From CAZBEJ01 sp964521305 (GTDB lineage Bacteria; Patescibacteriota; Microgenomatia; UBA1406; GWC2-37-13), in NCBI GenBank assembly GCA_964521305.1, contig CAZFQZ010000009.1:1-37096 (forward strand): a stretch of 37,096 nt of DNA, read 5' to 3'. The translations under genes were made by a program, and so were the position numbers. The stretch's first letter is position 1. Every line of letters begins with the position of its first letter. Shown here one piece after another: positions 8,358 through 15,886 of the stretch. The notes below the pieces were generated by a model. It was not told where the DNA came from. It ran no database searches and worked only from the letters and a program-made list of their open reading frames with translations.

Positions 8358-9428
8358 CTACCTATACAGGACCGGCTTTTCCGTTGCGGGAAGAATAAGA
8401 CTCATTCTCCGTTCTATTTTATTGATTCGTTCGACGAATGTTTTTATTTTTTGTCCGACTTTGATGTCTTCTGCACCCGTCAGCTTACTCACGTGTATTA
8501 ACCCTTCTATACCGGGTTCCAGGCGAACAAAATATCCGTATTTCTCTTTTCTGACCACTTCTCCCTCAACCTCCTTGTCTTTCGGATATTTGTTTTCAAT
8601 ATCGCCCCACGGATCTTTAATCAGGCGCTTCAGCGAAAGATTGAGCTTAAGGTCTGTTGGATTTTTTTCGACAATCATTACCTCAACTTCGTCTCCCGCC
8701 TTCAGATAGTTGGCGGCGTTTGATACTTTTTCCCATGAAATTTCCGAAATATGGATAAGTCCTTCAACTCCGTCAACCTCGCAGAATGCGCCAAATTCGG
8801 ACACACCCAATACCTTTGCCTTGTATTTTTCGCCTTGTTTTATGGTATCAAATTTCTTCTTGAGGTCTTTTTGCGAAATTTTCAGCGCCGATGCTTTTTG
8901 CGAAACAACCAGCCTGTTTTTCTCCTTATCAACTTCAAGAATCTTTACTTTGATTTTCTGGCCTCCTAGCTTGTCGGGGTTGGAGATATACGGCTCTGTT
9001 AATTGAATTTTTGGAATGACACCGCGGATACCCATAAAGTCGATAAAAATTCCTCCCTTGCCGTACTCACCGCACACCACCTCAATCTCTTCTTCGTTTT
9101 CTTTTTTTTCATTCAGGATTTCCCATTTGCCTTTTTCGAAGAAATTCCGCAGGGAAACGACCGGAAACCCGTTTTTCGATTCTTCGGAGATTACTTTCGC
9201 TTTAACCATGTCGCCCACTTTCAGATACGGCAGATATGTGGTTATTTCCTTCACTTCCAACTCGCCGAGAACGGCCAGGGCTTTTCCCCCTATGTCGAAC
9301 GTTGTGCCTTTTCTCGATAGAGATACTATTTTCGCGTCGATTTCCTGACCTTTTTTTATACTGTATAGTTTCTTTTTTTTAAGAAGCGACTCCATCGGGT
9401 TACTTGCGGTTTTTGTTTGTTTTGCCAT
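8358..9428 (-). CDS. rpsA: Ribosomal protein S1-like, four S1 RNA-binding domains
   Basis: The 356-residue protein contains four S1 repeats at about 24-95, 112-185, 198-272 and 287-350. The third and fourth show the classic pattern (SEFGAFCEVDGVEGLIHISE and KYGYFVRLEPGIEGLIHVSK); the first two are more divergent. Four domains is shorter than the six of enteric S1 and is common in other phyla. S1 binds mRNA leaders on the 30S subunit. Its own transcript has an AAGGAG site (9441-9446) 12 nt before the ATG and a TGGTATACT extended -10 further upstream, so unlike most genes here it has a real leader. Confidence 0.9.
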   Translation of the reverse strand: MAKQTKTASNPMESLLKKKKLYSIKKGQEIDAKIVSLSRKGTTFDIGGKALAVLGELEVKEITTYLPYLKVGDMVKAKVISEESKNGFPVVSLRNFFEKGKWEILNEKKENEEEIEVVCGEYGKGGIFIDFMGIRGVIPKIQLTEPYISNPDKLGGQKIKVKILEVDKEKNRLVVSQKASALKISQKDLKKKFDTIKQGEKYKAKVLGVSEFGAFCEVDGVEGLIHISEISWEKVSNAANYLKAGDEVEVMIVEKNPTDLKLNLSLKRLIKDPWGDIENKYPKDKEVEGEVVRKEKYGYFVRLEPGIEGLIHVSKLTGAEDIKVGQKIKTFVERINKIERRMSLILPATEKPVLYR

Positions 9429-9440
9429 CTTTGGTAATTT

Positions 9441-9464
9441 CTCCTTAGAATATGTAGTATACCA
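9441..9464 (-). promoter_or_regulatory. Extended -10 promoter and Shine-Dalgarno of the S1-like gene
   Basis: On the minus strand TGGTATACT occupies 9456-9464 and AAGGAG 9441-9446. The spacing implies a leader of about 20 nt that includes the ribosome site. Confidence 0.5.
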
Positions 9465-9536
9465 AACCTGTGTTGAAAAAACAATATCCGAAACTACTTG
9501 AAATCCATATAATAATATGATATATTATAGGGCATT

Positions 9537-10397
9537 ATGGATAATTTTCTGTTGCCTTCTCTGGTTGAGCGGTTTATTAAATACCTTCAATCCCAGAGCA
9601 AATCCTCATTTACCATTGTAGCCTATAAAAAAGATCTTGAACAGTTTTCGGGTTTTTTGACCGGCAGGGAGATCAATGACATCAGGGAAGTTAAAAAAGA
9701 GCATATTGACGGCTTTATCAATAAGCTGATCACTGACAATTATGCCAAAAAATCCGCCTCGCGCAAACTCAATTCCATCCGCACGTTTTTCAGATATCTG
9801 AAAAACGAGGGTGTTGTCGAGCAAAATCCTTCTCTTGATGTTTCCCACCCCAAATATACCCAGTCGCCTCCGCGGATATTCAGCAAGCTGGAATACAGGG
9901 CTTTACGTGATTTTGCGAAAGAAGATGCGCGTACCTATGCCCTTGTTGAGGTTTTGCTTCAGACAGGCATAAAAATAGGTGAACTTTCCAATCTTCATAT
10001 TGAAGACGTAAAAGACGGCAGCCTGCATATCCGCATTTACGGGAAAACACCCGAACGGGAAGTTCCGTTAAACAAGGCAGTAAAAAAAGCGATTGAAGAC
10101 TATTTAAAAGATCGCGGAGAAGCGCAGGATACCCATCTTTTTATCACCAGAACTGGCCACCCGTTGCTCATCCGCAATATCAGACAGATCATATCACGCT
10201 GTTTCAGGGAGGTGGGAGTTGAAAACGCAACGGTAAACGATCTTAGAAATACGTTTATCGCTCACCAGCTGATGAACGGTACTTCGGTCGAATATATTGC
10301 ACGGCTTGTCGGCCACAGGAGACTGTCTTCAACCGAGCGTTTCCTCAACCTTGTCAAAGAGGAAACGGAAAAAAAGGAAAAACTGGGAGAACTATAA
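9537..10397 (+). CDS. Xer/phage-integrase family protein with substituted catalytic residues
   Basis: The 286-residue protein has the full XerC/XerD layout: SAM-like core-binding domain (about 5-90) and tyrosine-recombinase catalytic domain (about 112-275). Several active-site residues differ. The first Arg (TGLRxxEL in relatives) is Lys146 in LLQTGIKIGEL. The HxxR His is Asn234 in VNDLRNTF, with Arg237 kept. The nucleophilic Tyr is Phe269 in LSSTERFLNL. The beta-hairpin Lys170 and His260 (VGH) remain. Without the tyrosine it should not cleave DNA, so a DNA-binding or structural role, or decay, is likely. It lies about 600 bp from dnaA and has TATTAT (9523-9528) 8 nt before its ATG. Confidence 0.85.
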   Translation: MDNFLLPSLVERFIKYLQSQSKSSFTIVAYKKDLEQFSGFLTGREINDIREVKKEHIDGFINKLITDNYAKKSASRKLNSIRTFFRYLKNEGVVEQNPSLDVSHPKYTQSPPRIFSKLEYRALRDFAKEDARTYALVEVLLQTGIKIGELSNLHIEDVKDGSLHIRIYGKTPEREVPLNKAVKKAIEDYLKDRGEAQDTHLFITRTGHPLLIRNIRQIISRCFREVGVENATVNDLRNTFIAHQLMNGTSVEYIARLVGHRRLSSTERFLNLVKEETEKKEKLGEL

Positions 10398-10441
10398 ACA
10401 TTAGTTATCCTCTTCCAGACCTCCAAGTCCATATATAATAA

Positions 10442-10450
10442 TGGTATACT
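10442..10450 (+). promoter_or_regulatory. Extended -10 promoter of rnhA, leaderless type
   Basis: TGGTATACT ends 7 nt before the rnhA ATG at 10458, which predicts transcription starting at the start codon. Confidence 0.5.
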
Positions 10451-10457
10451 TGTTATT

Positions 10458-10883
10458 ATGATTCTTACCGTATACACAGATGGGGGGTCTCTCAACAATC
10501 CGGGACAGGCTGCTTACGCCTATATCATATATAAAGACGGGGTCTTATTTACTTCCTTCAGCGAACGTATAGGGATTGCAAGTAATAATGTTGCTGAGTA
10601 TGCCGGTTTAATCCACTCTCTTGAAAAAATACTGGATCTTATTAAAAACAAGGGTCTTCAAACCGTTGAAAAAATCAATATATATACCGACTCGAATCTC
10701 ATGGCGAGCCAGCTTAATGGTTTATATAAGGTAAAGAACGCCAGAATTCGTGAATTTGTATTGAGGGTACGGATCCTTGAAAGTCAGATTGCTGTTCCGA
10801 TAGCCTACAACCATATTTACCGAGAAAAAAACCAGCTCGCCGACTCTTTGGTAAAAAAAGCTTTGGGAAAATCTCATTTCTAA
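10458..10883 (+). CDS. rnhA: Ribonuclease HI family protein
   Basis: The 141-residue protein is a short RNase HI that cuts RNA in RNA-DNA hybrids. The four metal-binding acids are visible: Asp8 in YTDGGS, Glu47 in NVAEYAGL, Asp78 in YTDSN and Asp129 in NQLADSLVKKA. The basic protrusion of the E. coli enzyme is absent, as in many bacterial and archaeal short forms. It lies between the Xer-like gene and dnaA, in keeping with a role in primer or R-loop removal near the origin, though position alone does not prove this. Confidence 0.93.
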   Translation: MILTVYTDGGSLNNPGQAAYAYIIYKDGVLFTSFSERIGIASNNVAEYAGLIHSLEKILDLIKNKGLQTVEKINIYTDSNLMASQLNGLYKVKNARIREFVLRVRILESQIAVPIAYNHIYREKNQLADSLVKKALGKSHF

Positions 10884-10974
10884 TATCTTGCTTACCTATT
10901 TGCCTCCCGTCGCCACGCTCGTCCTTTTGCCATAAAAATACCGCTTGCAATTAGGTGTGTAAATGTTTATTATT

Positions 10975-10993
10975 TGTGGATAAGTTATCCACA
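10975..10993. promoter_or_regulatory. Head-to-head pair of perfect DnaA boxes upstream of dnaA
   Basis: TGTGGATAA (10975-10983) and TTATCCACA (10985-10993) are two consensus DnaA boxes in opposite directions separated by one G, forming a 19-bp palindrome. They end 10 nt before the dnaA start, where bound DnaA would block the promoter, and may also be part of the origin. The rest of 10884-11003 is AT-rich with no gene. Confidence 0.8.
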
Positions 10994-11003
10994 TTATTAA
11001 TTT

Positions 11004-12335
11004 ATGTCATTATTATCATCTTTCTGGGGTGGTTTTTTGGAATCTTTTTCCGATCCCCAAAAAAAATCTCCGTTCCTCTCCTCTGTTTTGAGACAAATCA
11101 AACCGGTTGAAATAACCGGTGATAAAATCGTTCTTGGATACGACAATCAAGGTGTCAAAATATACCTGGAAAAGCACGTCCGGGAAATTCAAACAAGGCT
11201 GAACGATTTTGCCAAGAAGGTGATGAGAATAGAGTTTTCCCCGATAGAAAAGAAGAGGAAACAAGACTCCCCCCTTTTGTCATTCAAGCCCAGTATTGAA
11301 GACGTGTTTGTAAAAAGCGGTCTTCATGCGAAATATAATTTCGATAACTTTGCTGTATCCTCAACCAATCAAGTCGCCTATGCCGCGGCACAGGCTATTT
11401 CAAACAATCCAGGAACCGCCTATAATCCCCTGTTTCTTTATGGCGGTGTCGGGGTCGGAAAAACCCACCTTGCTCAGTCGGTCGCCCGCAGGATGCTGGA
11501 GCAGGATACCAATAAAAAGATCTTCTTTTGCCCCGGAGAACATTTTACCAATGAGGTAATTGAGTCAATCAGGGAGAACGTGACCCCAAAGCTTCGGCGA
11601 AAGTATAGATACCTCAATCTCCTCATTCTCGACGACGTCCAGTTTATTGCGGGGAAAACCCACATTCAGGAAGAATTTTTTCACACATTCAATTCAATCA
11701 TATCCAGCGGCGGGCAAATCATACTCACCTCTGACCGGCCGCCTTCGGAAATCAAAAACCTTGAAGACCGGCTCAGGTCCAGGTTCTCGGGAGGTTTGAT
11801 TGTAGACATCCAACCGCCTGATTTCGAACTTCGAACCGCAATACTTCTCATAAAGGCCAGGGAAAAGAATATTGAGATAGATATAGAGGCTGCCAAAATA
11901 ATAGCGGAACAAGTCTCCGACTCCAGAGCTCTTGAAGGAACGCTCCTGTCCGTCTATGCCAAGATATTGGGGACCAAAGAAAAAATAGACCTTGAGGTTG
12001 TCGAATCCTTCTTTTCCGAAAAAACCGCCATCCAGGTAAAAAAAATACAGCCGCCCGACGTCATCAAGGCGGTGTGTTTATATTACAACATCAAACCTGC
12101 GCGGATTAAAGACTCCATCCGCACAGACGCCATCGCCCTCCCGAGGCAAATTATTATGTATATCCTTAGGGTAAAGCTTAGGCTCAAGCAGGATGAAATT
12201 GCTTACATTCTTCACCGGAAAGACCATACGACCATTATCCACGGGGTAGATAAAATAAACGCGCTGATTATGAAGAATTCTCTGTTAAAGCAGGATATTG
12301 ACAAAATACTCCAATCCCTCTCTCTATCAACATAA
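11004..12335 (+). CDS. dnaA: Chromosomal replication initiator DnaA
   Basis: The 443-residue protein has domain I/II (1-105), an AAA+ ATPase and a C-terminal DNA-binding domain. Walker A is GGVGVGKTH at 147-155, Walker B LLILDD at 206-211, sensor I LTSDR at 241-245, and the Arg finger LRSRF at 257-261. The C-terminal helix-turn-helix signature RKDHTTIIH at 405-413 contacts the DnaA box. All essential motifs are present. DnaA boxes lie on both sides of the gene, and dnaN follows after 101 bp, the classic dnaA-dnaN origin arrangement. Confidence 0.97.
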   Translation: MSLLSSFWGGFLESFSDPQKKSPFLSSVLRQIKPVEITGDKIVLGYDNQGVKIYLEKHVREIQTRLNDFAKKVMRIEFSPIEKKRKQDSPLLSFKPSIEDVFVKSGLHAKYNFDNFAVSSTNQVAYAAAQAISNNPGTAYNPLFLYGGVGVGKTHLAQSVARRMLEQDTNKKIFFCPGEHFTNEVIESIRENVTPKLRRKYRYLNLLILDDVQFIAGKTHIQEEFFHTFNSIISSGGQIILTSDRPPSEIKNLEDRLRSRFSGGLIVDIQPPDFELRTAILLIKAREKNIEIDIEAAKIIAEQVSDSRALEGTLLSVYAKILGTKEKIDLEVVESFFSEKTAIQVKKIQPPDVIKAVCLYYNIKPARIKDSIRTDAIALPRQIIMYILRVKLRLKQDEIAYILHRKDHTTIIHGVDKINALIMKNSLLKQDIDKILQSLSLST

Positions 12336-12343
12336 TGTCCACC

Positions 12344-12416
12344 CTGGATAAACATCAAAAAAATAAGAATTGGTTTGTATTGAAAATCCGTTGTCTTTTT
12401 TATACACTTATACACG
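12344..12416. promoter_or_regulatory. Cluster of DnaA-box-like sites between dnaA and dnaN
   Basis: The 101-bp dnaA-dnaN space holds a TTTATCCAG match on the minus strand (12344-12352) and two overlapping TTATACACT and TTATACACG sites on the plus strand (12400-12408, 12408-12416). Each is one or two bases from the consensus. With the boxes upstream of dnaA and the local AT-richness this is a likely oriC segment. Confidence 0.55.
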
Positions 12417-12436
12417 TCACCTATTACTACTAATAT

Positions 12437-13534
12437 ATGAAACTATCTATCCAGAAAGAAATCCTGTTAGAAAAACTGGTATCAGCATCCCATTTTACCT
12501 CTTCAAGACTATCTTCTCTTGCATTGTTGCAAGGAGTGTATGTAAAAAAACAAGGGAAAGACATTCATCTTTATTCAACCAACCTTAATTCATATTATCA
12601 TACGGTTTTGAAATCAGACGATCAGGGAGATCTTGAATTGGTTGTAGAACCAAAAAAAATCATAGAATTCATATCCCTGCTTCAACCAGGAAAAATAGAA
12701 ATAGAGGTTAAAGGGAAAGAGATAATTATAACTCAGCAAAGAACAAGAGGAGAGTTTCCCCTTATGGATGCCAAAGACTTTCCTTTGCCTCCGGTAGTGA
12801 AAGAAAAACCGCAAAAAATCAAAGCGGACTTTCTCCTGAAAAACCTTCCTCTCATATTGTTTTCCGCCTCCACGGACGACGCAAGACCTGTCCTGACCGG
12901 GGTCGATATCTCCGTAAGGGAAAACGATTTGTTGATGGTGACCACCGATGGATTCAGGCTTTCTCTTCTTAAACTGAAAAAAGAAATAGATTTGCCGTCC
13001 GCGATTATTCCTTCCGGTTTTTTGGCTGAGCTGATTTCATTCCTGAAGAATAAGGATGAAATTTCCCTGCAATATTCTCCCAGGGAAAAAATCATGTATT
13101 TTTCAGTAGACGAGAATGACCTTTATACAAGAATCATAGAAGGAGAATATCCTCCTTTTGAAAAAGTGATACCCATTGAAAAAAAAACAACAATTGAAAC
13201 AGACAGGGAAGAATTGTTAAAAAACATCAAACTTATTTCAATCTTTGCCCGTGATATATCGAATATAGTGATTTTTAATATTACCAAGGAGGGAATTCAG
13301 ATACAGCCAAAAACAGAAGTAGGAGAAAAGGATGTAACCTTCCAGGATGCAAGGGTTGAAGGCGAGGCTCAACGTATTGCGTTTAATTATAAATTCATTA
13401 TAGAATTCCTGAACCATCTGGAAAGTAAAAAACTCATCATTGAACTTTTACGATCGGATGCTCCGGCCGTTTTCAAATCCGGAAACAACCAAAATTTTAT
13501 CCATATAATAATGCCTGTTCGCATACAAGAGTAA
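12437..13534 (+). CDS. dnaN: DNA polymerase III beta sliding clamp
   Basis: The 365-residue length and three-domain pattern match DnaN. Recognisable stretches include DDARPVLTGVDI (start of domain 2), VTTDGFRLSLLKL near 165-178 and a C-terminal HIIMPVRI. It encircles DNA and holds polymerase III on the template. It follows dnaA with a gap of 101 bp that contains DnaA-box-like sites, so it may be transcribed both with dnaA and from its own promoter. No Shine-Dalgarno sequence is evident. Confidence 0.95.
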   Translation: MKLSIQKEILLEKLVSASHFTSSRLSSLALLQGVYVKKQGKDIHLYSTNLNSYYHTVLKSDDQGDLELVVEPKKIIEFISLLQPGKIEIEVKGKEIIITQQRTRGEFPLMDAKDFPLPPVVKEKPQKIKADFLLKNLPLILFSASTDDARPVLTGVDISVRENDLLMVTTDGFRLSLLKLKKEIDLPSAIIPSGFLAELISFLKNKDEISLQYSPREKIMYFSVDENDLYTRIIEGEYPPFEKVIPIEKKTTIETDREELLKNIKLISIFARDISNIVIFNITKEGIQIQPKTEVGEKDVTFQDARVEGEAQRIAFNYKFIIEFLNHLESKKLIIELLRSDAPAVFKSGNNQNFIHIIMPVRIQE

Positions 13535-13545
13535 ACGCTTCGCGC

Positions 13546-13640
13546 GATATGCTTCTAACAAATGAATACGCATCAACACATACCCCTCTAAGCCTCTTTG
13601 ACAACCTGATGGGTTGCAAACAAACGTAAAATGGGTATAC
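13546..13640 (+). repeat. Dispersed hairpin repeat, copy 1
   Basis: This copy aligns over its length with 26590-26689: shared blocks include GCTTC, CAAATGAATA, CATACCCCTC against TATATCCACCTC, and a conserved end ATGGGTATAC. Arms near 13580-13607 and 13612-13640 can form a long imperfect hairpin. The GTATAC end is part of the promoter of the next gene. Confidence 0.65.
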
Positions 13641-13643
13641 AAT
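13638..13643 (+). promoter_or_regulatory. -10 element at the end of the hairpin repeat
   Basis: TACAAT ends 6 nt before the ATG at 13650. This fixes the start there, because a longer reading from 13614 would translate the repeat and the promoter. Confidence 0.45.
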
Positions 13644-13649
13644 ATAGCT

Positions 13650-14291
13650 ATGGAAAAATACGTTCTTGATACCAGTGTTTTTTTTAATATGGAGGCCCAC
13701 ATCGGGCTCGGTTCAAATACAGAAGATGTTGTAAAAAATCTTACGGCATTAATCAGGGAATTGCATGAAAAGAAGCTTGCAGTGTTTTTCATGTCTCCAC
13801 GCAACATTGAGGAGTTTTTGAGTTTTTTTGAAGACAAAAAGCAGCCGTTTATACAAAACTTTTTGTCTCTTATAACCGTGAAGTCACCGGATAAGGGAAC
13901 AATGTCCCTATCAGCATCATTGTTTTATGATCTGGTAGATGATATAAGGCAGAGAAGCTATAGGGGGTTGACTGTGGGAGAGGAAGAAATAAAAAATGCA
14001 GCTTCCTTATTGATGGGCAAAGGAAATCTTGGCAAAAAAGATTTTGAGATACAAATAGGACCGGTTGTCAAAAAATTCAGGGAACGCTACAGAAACGCTA
14101 CACGCACGGGTTTTTTGGATAGTGTCGCTGACTTGGATTGTATTTTGCTCGCAAAAGAACAAGAAGCGTGTTTGGTAACAACCGATGCGGGGCTATTGTC
14201 GTGGGGAAGGTTATTCGGCGTCAGGGAGATATTGGTTGAGGTCTGGAGAAAACAGATGAACGATCTTCTTTCTGGTCGTCATCGGGAATAA
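13650..14291 (+). CDS. RNA ligase partner protein (UPF0278/MJ0950-like), PIN domain
   Basis: The 213-residue protein matches the UPF0278 family annotated as RNA ligase partner. Family marks are LDTSVFFN at the N-terminus (Asp7), a MSPRNIEEF segment, the YRGLTVGEEEI block, RERYRNATRTGFLDSVADLDCILLA, and TTDAGLLSWGRLFGVREI at the end. The spaced acids (Asp7, the LDS/DLD acids near 157-163, Asp179) are the PIN-like nuclease set. The start at 13650 is preferred because an upstream ATG at 13614 would translate the promoter. In archaea and some bacteria the family is linked with an RNA ligase; no ligase is in this window. Its 3' end overlaps the opposing gene by 71 nt. Confidence 0.82.
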   Translation: MEKYVLDTSVFFNMEAHIGLGSNTEDVVKNLTALIRELHEKKLAVFFMSPRNIEEFLSFFEDKKQPFIQNFLSLITVKSPDKGTMSLSASLFYDLVDDIRQRSYRGLTVGEEEIKNAASLLMGKGNLGKKDFEIQIGPVVKKFRERYRNATRTGFLDSVADLDCILLAKEQEACLVTTDAGLLSWGRLFGVREILVEVWRKQMNDLLSGRHRE

Positions 14292-14787
14292 GGGAGGAAA
14301 GGAAGTCGACGGCCTTATCGATGAATGTCTTCTGGGGTTTTTCCTGGTAAATTAAGTGTTCCGATAGTATTTTCATTATATGAGATTTTACTTCGTCGTC
14401 CGGAATAACCAGGTAGGCGTGATAAAAATACGGGGCGTGGCTCACTATAATAAGAGTGGTAAAACCGAAACGCTTGCTGAAATAAAAATGGGATAAAGAT
14501 TCCCATCGGAGCGTTATACCGCTGGATTCTATACCAAACCTTGTTACTTTATTTTCAACTTCAGGGGGCGGAGTTATGGTCAAAACATAGAAAAGGAACA
14601 AGAGTGACCATATGGGAATAAGAAGTATCCGGTCTCCGAAAAAAAACACAATAAGAGATAACAACAAGGCGACCGAAAAGTAAAATCTCAAAATGATTCC
14701 CGACCTTTTTTTATACGGCCTTAAAGGGGCTTTCCACGAATAGACAACTTGCGGATTATTTTCGACCGATTGCGGTTGATTCTCCAT
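14221..14787 (-). CDS. Hypothetical two-helix membrane protein
   Basis: I do not recognise a named family. The 188-residue protein has a Pro/Asn-rich tail (1-25), two hydrophobic segments (about 30-50 and 52-72), and a 115-residue cytoplasmic part with a strand pattern (VTRFGIESSGITLRWESLSH, then FGFTTLIIVS) that recalls bacterial PH-like domains fused to two membrane helices. The WSLLFLFYVLTIT helix ends at a TPPPE break. Its last 23 codons overlap the end of the RNA-ligase-partner gene in antisense. It lies divergent to the anchored protein at 14868. Confidence 0.6.
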   Translation of the reverse strand: MENQPQSVENNPQVVYSWKAPLRPYKKRSGIILRFYFSVALLLSLIVFFFGDRILLIPIWSLLFLFYVLTITPPPEVENKVTRFGIESSGITLRWESLSHFYFSKRFGFTTLIIVSHAPYFYHAYLVIPDDEVKSHIMKILSEHLIYQEKPQKTFIDKAVDFLSSLIPDDDQKEDRSSVFSRPQPISP

Positions 14788-14817
14788 ACCCTATTCTCTT
14801 GTTTTGTTCATAAAAAG

Positions 14818-14834
14818 TCAAGTCTTCAACTTGA
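14818..14834. repeat. Small perfect hairpin between divergent genes
   Basis: TCAAGT and ACTTGA pair around CTTCA in the 80-bp divergent space. It may be an operator; there is no U tract. Confidence 0.3.
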
Positions 14835-14852
14835 TTTCCGATAAATATATGA

Positions 14853-14858
14853 TATAAT
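14853..14858 (+). promoter_or_regulatory. -10 element of the IPSTG protein gene
   Basis: TATAAT ends 9 nt before the ATG at 14868, with no Shine-Dalgarno sequence. Confidence 0.45.
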
Positions 14859-14867
14859 ATTTACTAT

Positions 14868-15215
14868 ATGGATAATTTGAACAAAACAGTTTCTTTCATT
14901 TTGGGCCTGGTTGTTGTTTTGATTTTTTTAGCGGTCATTACCGGCAGGCTGAATTTAAAAAACAAGCTTCCGATTCTTGGAGGAAAAACAGTCACCCCCA
15001 CACCCACAAAAGTACTAGGGACGGCAATCGCCGCCTCGCCGACACCTGTGGTTACAGGCACAGGCACAGATCAGTATCATTCGTATTCGAAAGAACAGGT
15101 TAAGGCGCCTCATACGATTCCTTCCACAGGCTCGCCGACAGGGCTCATTATTCTTTTATTGGCAGGTTTAGGCTCCGGCGTTGTATTAAGAAAGCTCGCG
15201 AAAGAAAATAACTAA
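14868..15215 (+). CDS. Small surface protein with N-terminal membrane helix and LPXTG-like IPSTG tail
   Basis: The 115-residue protein starts with an uncleaved-looking membrane segment (about 8-26), followed by a Thr/Pro/Gly-rich linker (TVTPTPTK and ASPTPVVTGTGT) and a C-terminal sorting-signal-like end: IPSTG at 84-88, a hydrophobic stretch (92-107) and basic residues RK at 109-110. This order (xPxTG, hydrophobic span, positive tail) is that of sortase substrates. It could also be a two-span membrane protein. No sortase gene is in the window. It faces the T4SS pilin gene convergently with an 8-bp gap. Confidence 0.6.
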   Translation: MDNLNKTVSFILGLVVVLIFLAVITGRLNLKNKLPILGGKTVTPTPTKVLGTAIAASPTPVVTGTGTDQYHSYSKEQVKAPHTIPSTGSPTGLIILLLAGLGSGVVLRKLAKENN

Positions 15216-15223
15216 AAACAGCT

Positions 15224-15814
15224 TCATGAACCGAATCCGGGGATTTTCAGTATACCGGACGCTATGATATTTACCAAAAACACTGCGGAGATTGCGAATA
15301 TCGCACCGATAATAGCCCCAAACACAACCTTTTTGCCGTAATTTATCCGCTCAGGATTCGATTGTGAGGTTATGATAATAAAAGAGCCGTAAATGATGGA
15401 TAGGAACGAAATTCCTCCAACCATGGAAAATATGATATTCAGGAGCGTTTGGACAACACCCGCAGCAGCTCCCTGTGTTTGGAAGCTTCCTAGATTAGAT
15501 CCGACGCACCCCAACATGGTGTAATACACCCCTTTTGCCGGCTGGGGAGGCTGCCCCGTATCAATATTGATTTTCAAGGTGGCGCGCGGATCAGACTGCG
15601 CTTGGTCATAAAGCGAAGGGTATAAACATTTCACGCAGCTTAACCACGAAGACGGCGGATTTGCCTGAGGGGGCGTGGGGGTCAATTTCCAGCAATAGCC
15701 GCATAGGTCGCATTCGGCATAGCGGGTTGCGTCATCCGCATGAATCTGGTCAACATACGACGTTATCAGGAACAAAGTAACAAAAATAAGCGCAAGCATA
15801 AAAAAACGCTTCAT
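15224..15814 (-). CDS. T4SS pilin-family protein with Cys-rich ectodomain
   Basis: The 196-residue protein has a signal peptide (1-26, cut near HADD), a Cys-containing middle (Cys35, 38, 41, 60, 63, 103), and two C-terminal membrane helices (about 125-149 and 163-188) joined by QSNPERINYGKKVVFGAIIG. That loop and the two helices are the signature of the pilin family found with T4SS-like genes in Patescibacteria (VirB2-like topology). It probably forms the pilus or channel subunit handled by the VirB4 encoded about 7 kb away. The six cysteines, three in a CxxCxxC run, are an added feature. A TATACT ends 7 nt before the ATG. Confidence 0.85.
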   Translation of the reverse strand: MKRFFMLALIFVTLFLITSYVDQIHADDATRYAECDLCGYCWKLTPTPPQANPPSSWLSCVKCLYPSLYDQAQSDPRATLKINIDTGQPPQPAKGVYYTMLGCVGSNLGSFQTQGAAAGVVQTLLNIIFSMVGGISFLSIIYGSFIIITSQSNPERINYGKKVVFGAIIGAIFAISAVFLVNIIASGILKIPGFGS

Positions 15815-15821
15815 ATATATC

Positions 15822-15827
15822 AGTATA
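15822..15827 (-). promoter_or_regulatory. -10 element of the pilin gene, leaderless type
   Basis: TATACT on the minus strand ends 7 nt before the pilin ATG at 15814. Confidence 0.45.
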
Positions 15828-15873
15828 ACAACTTTTGGAATGATTCATGGCAGACTTGGAAAGCGATTAGCGA

Positions 15874-15879
15874 TATAAT
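15874..15879 (+). promoter_or_regulatory. -10 element that fixes the SpoIID-like start
   Basis: TATAAT ends 7 nt before ATG 15887, which begins a clear signal peptide. An earlier in-frame ATG at 15740 would translate this promoter and is rejected. Confidence 0.5.
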
Positions 15880-15886
15880 GATTGGT

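Noticed and set aside
13614..13649. Upstream ATG for the RNA-ligase-partner gene
   Set aside because: It lies in the hairpin repeat and promoter; family alignment begins at 13650.
15740..15886. Longer N-terminus for the SpoIID-like protein
   Set aside because: The extra 49 residues would translate the pilin gene's antisense and a TATAAT promoter; the signal peptide begins at 15887.
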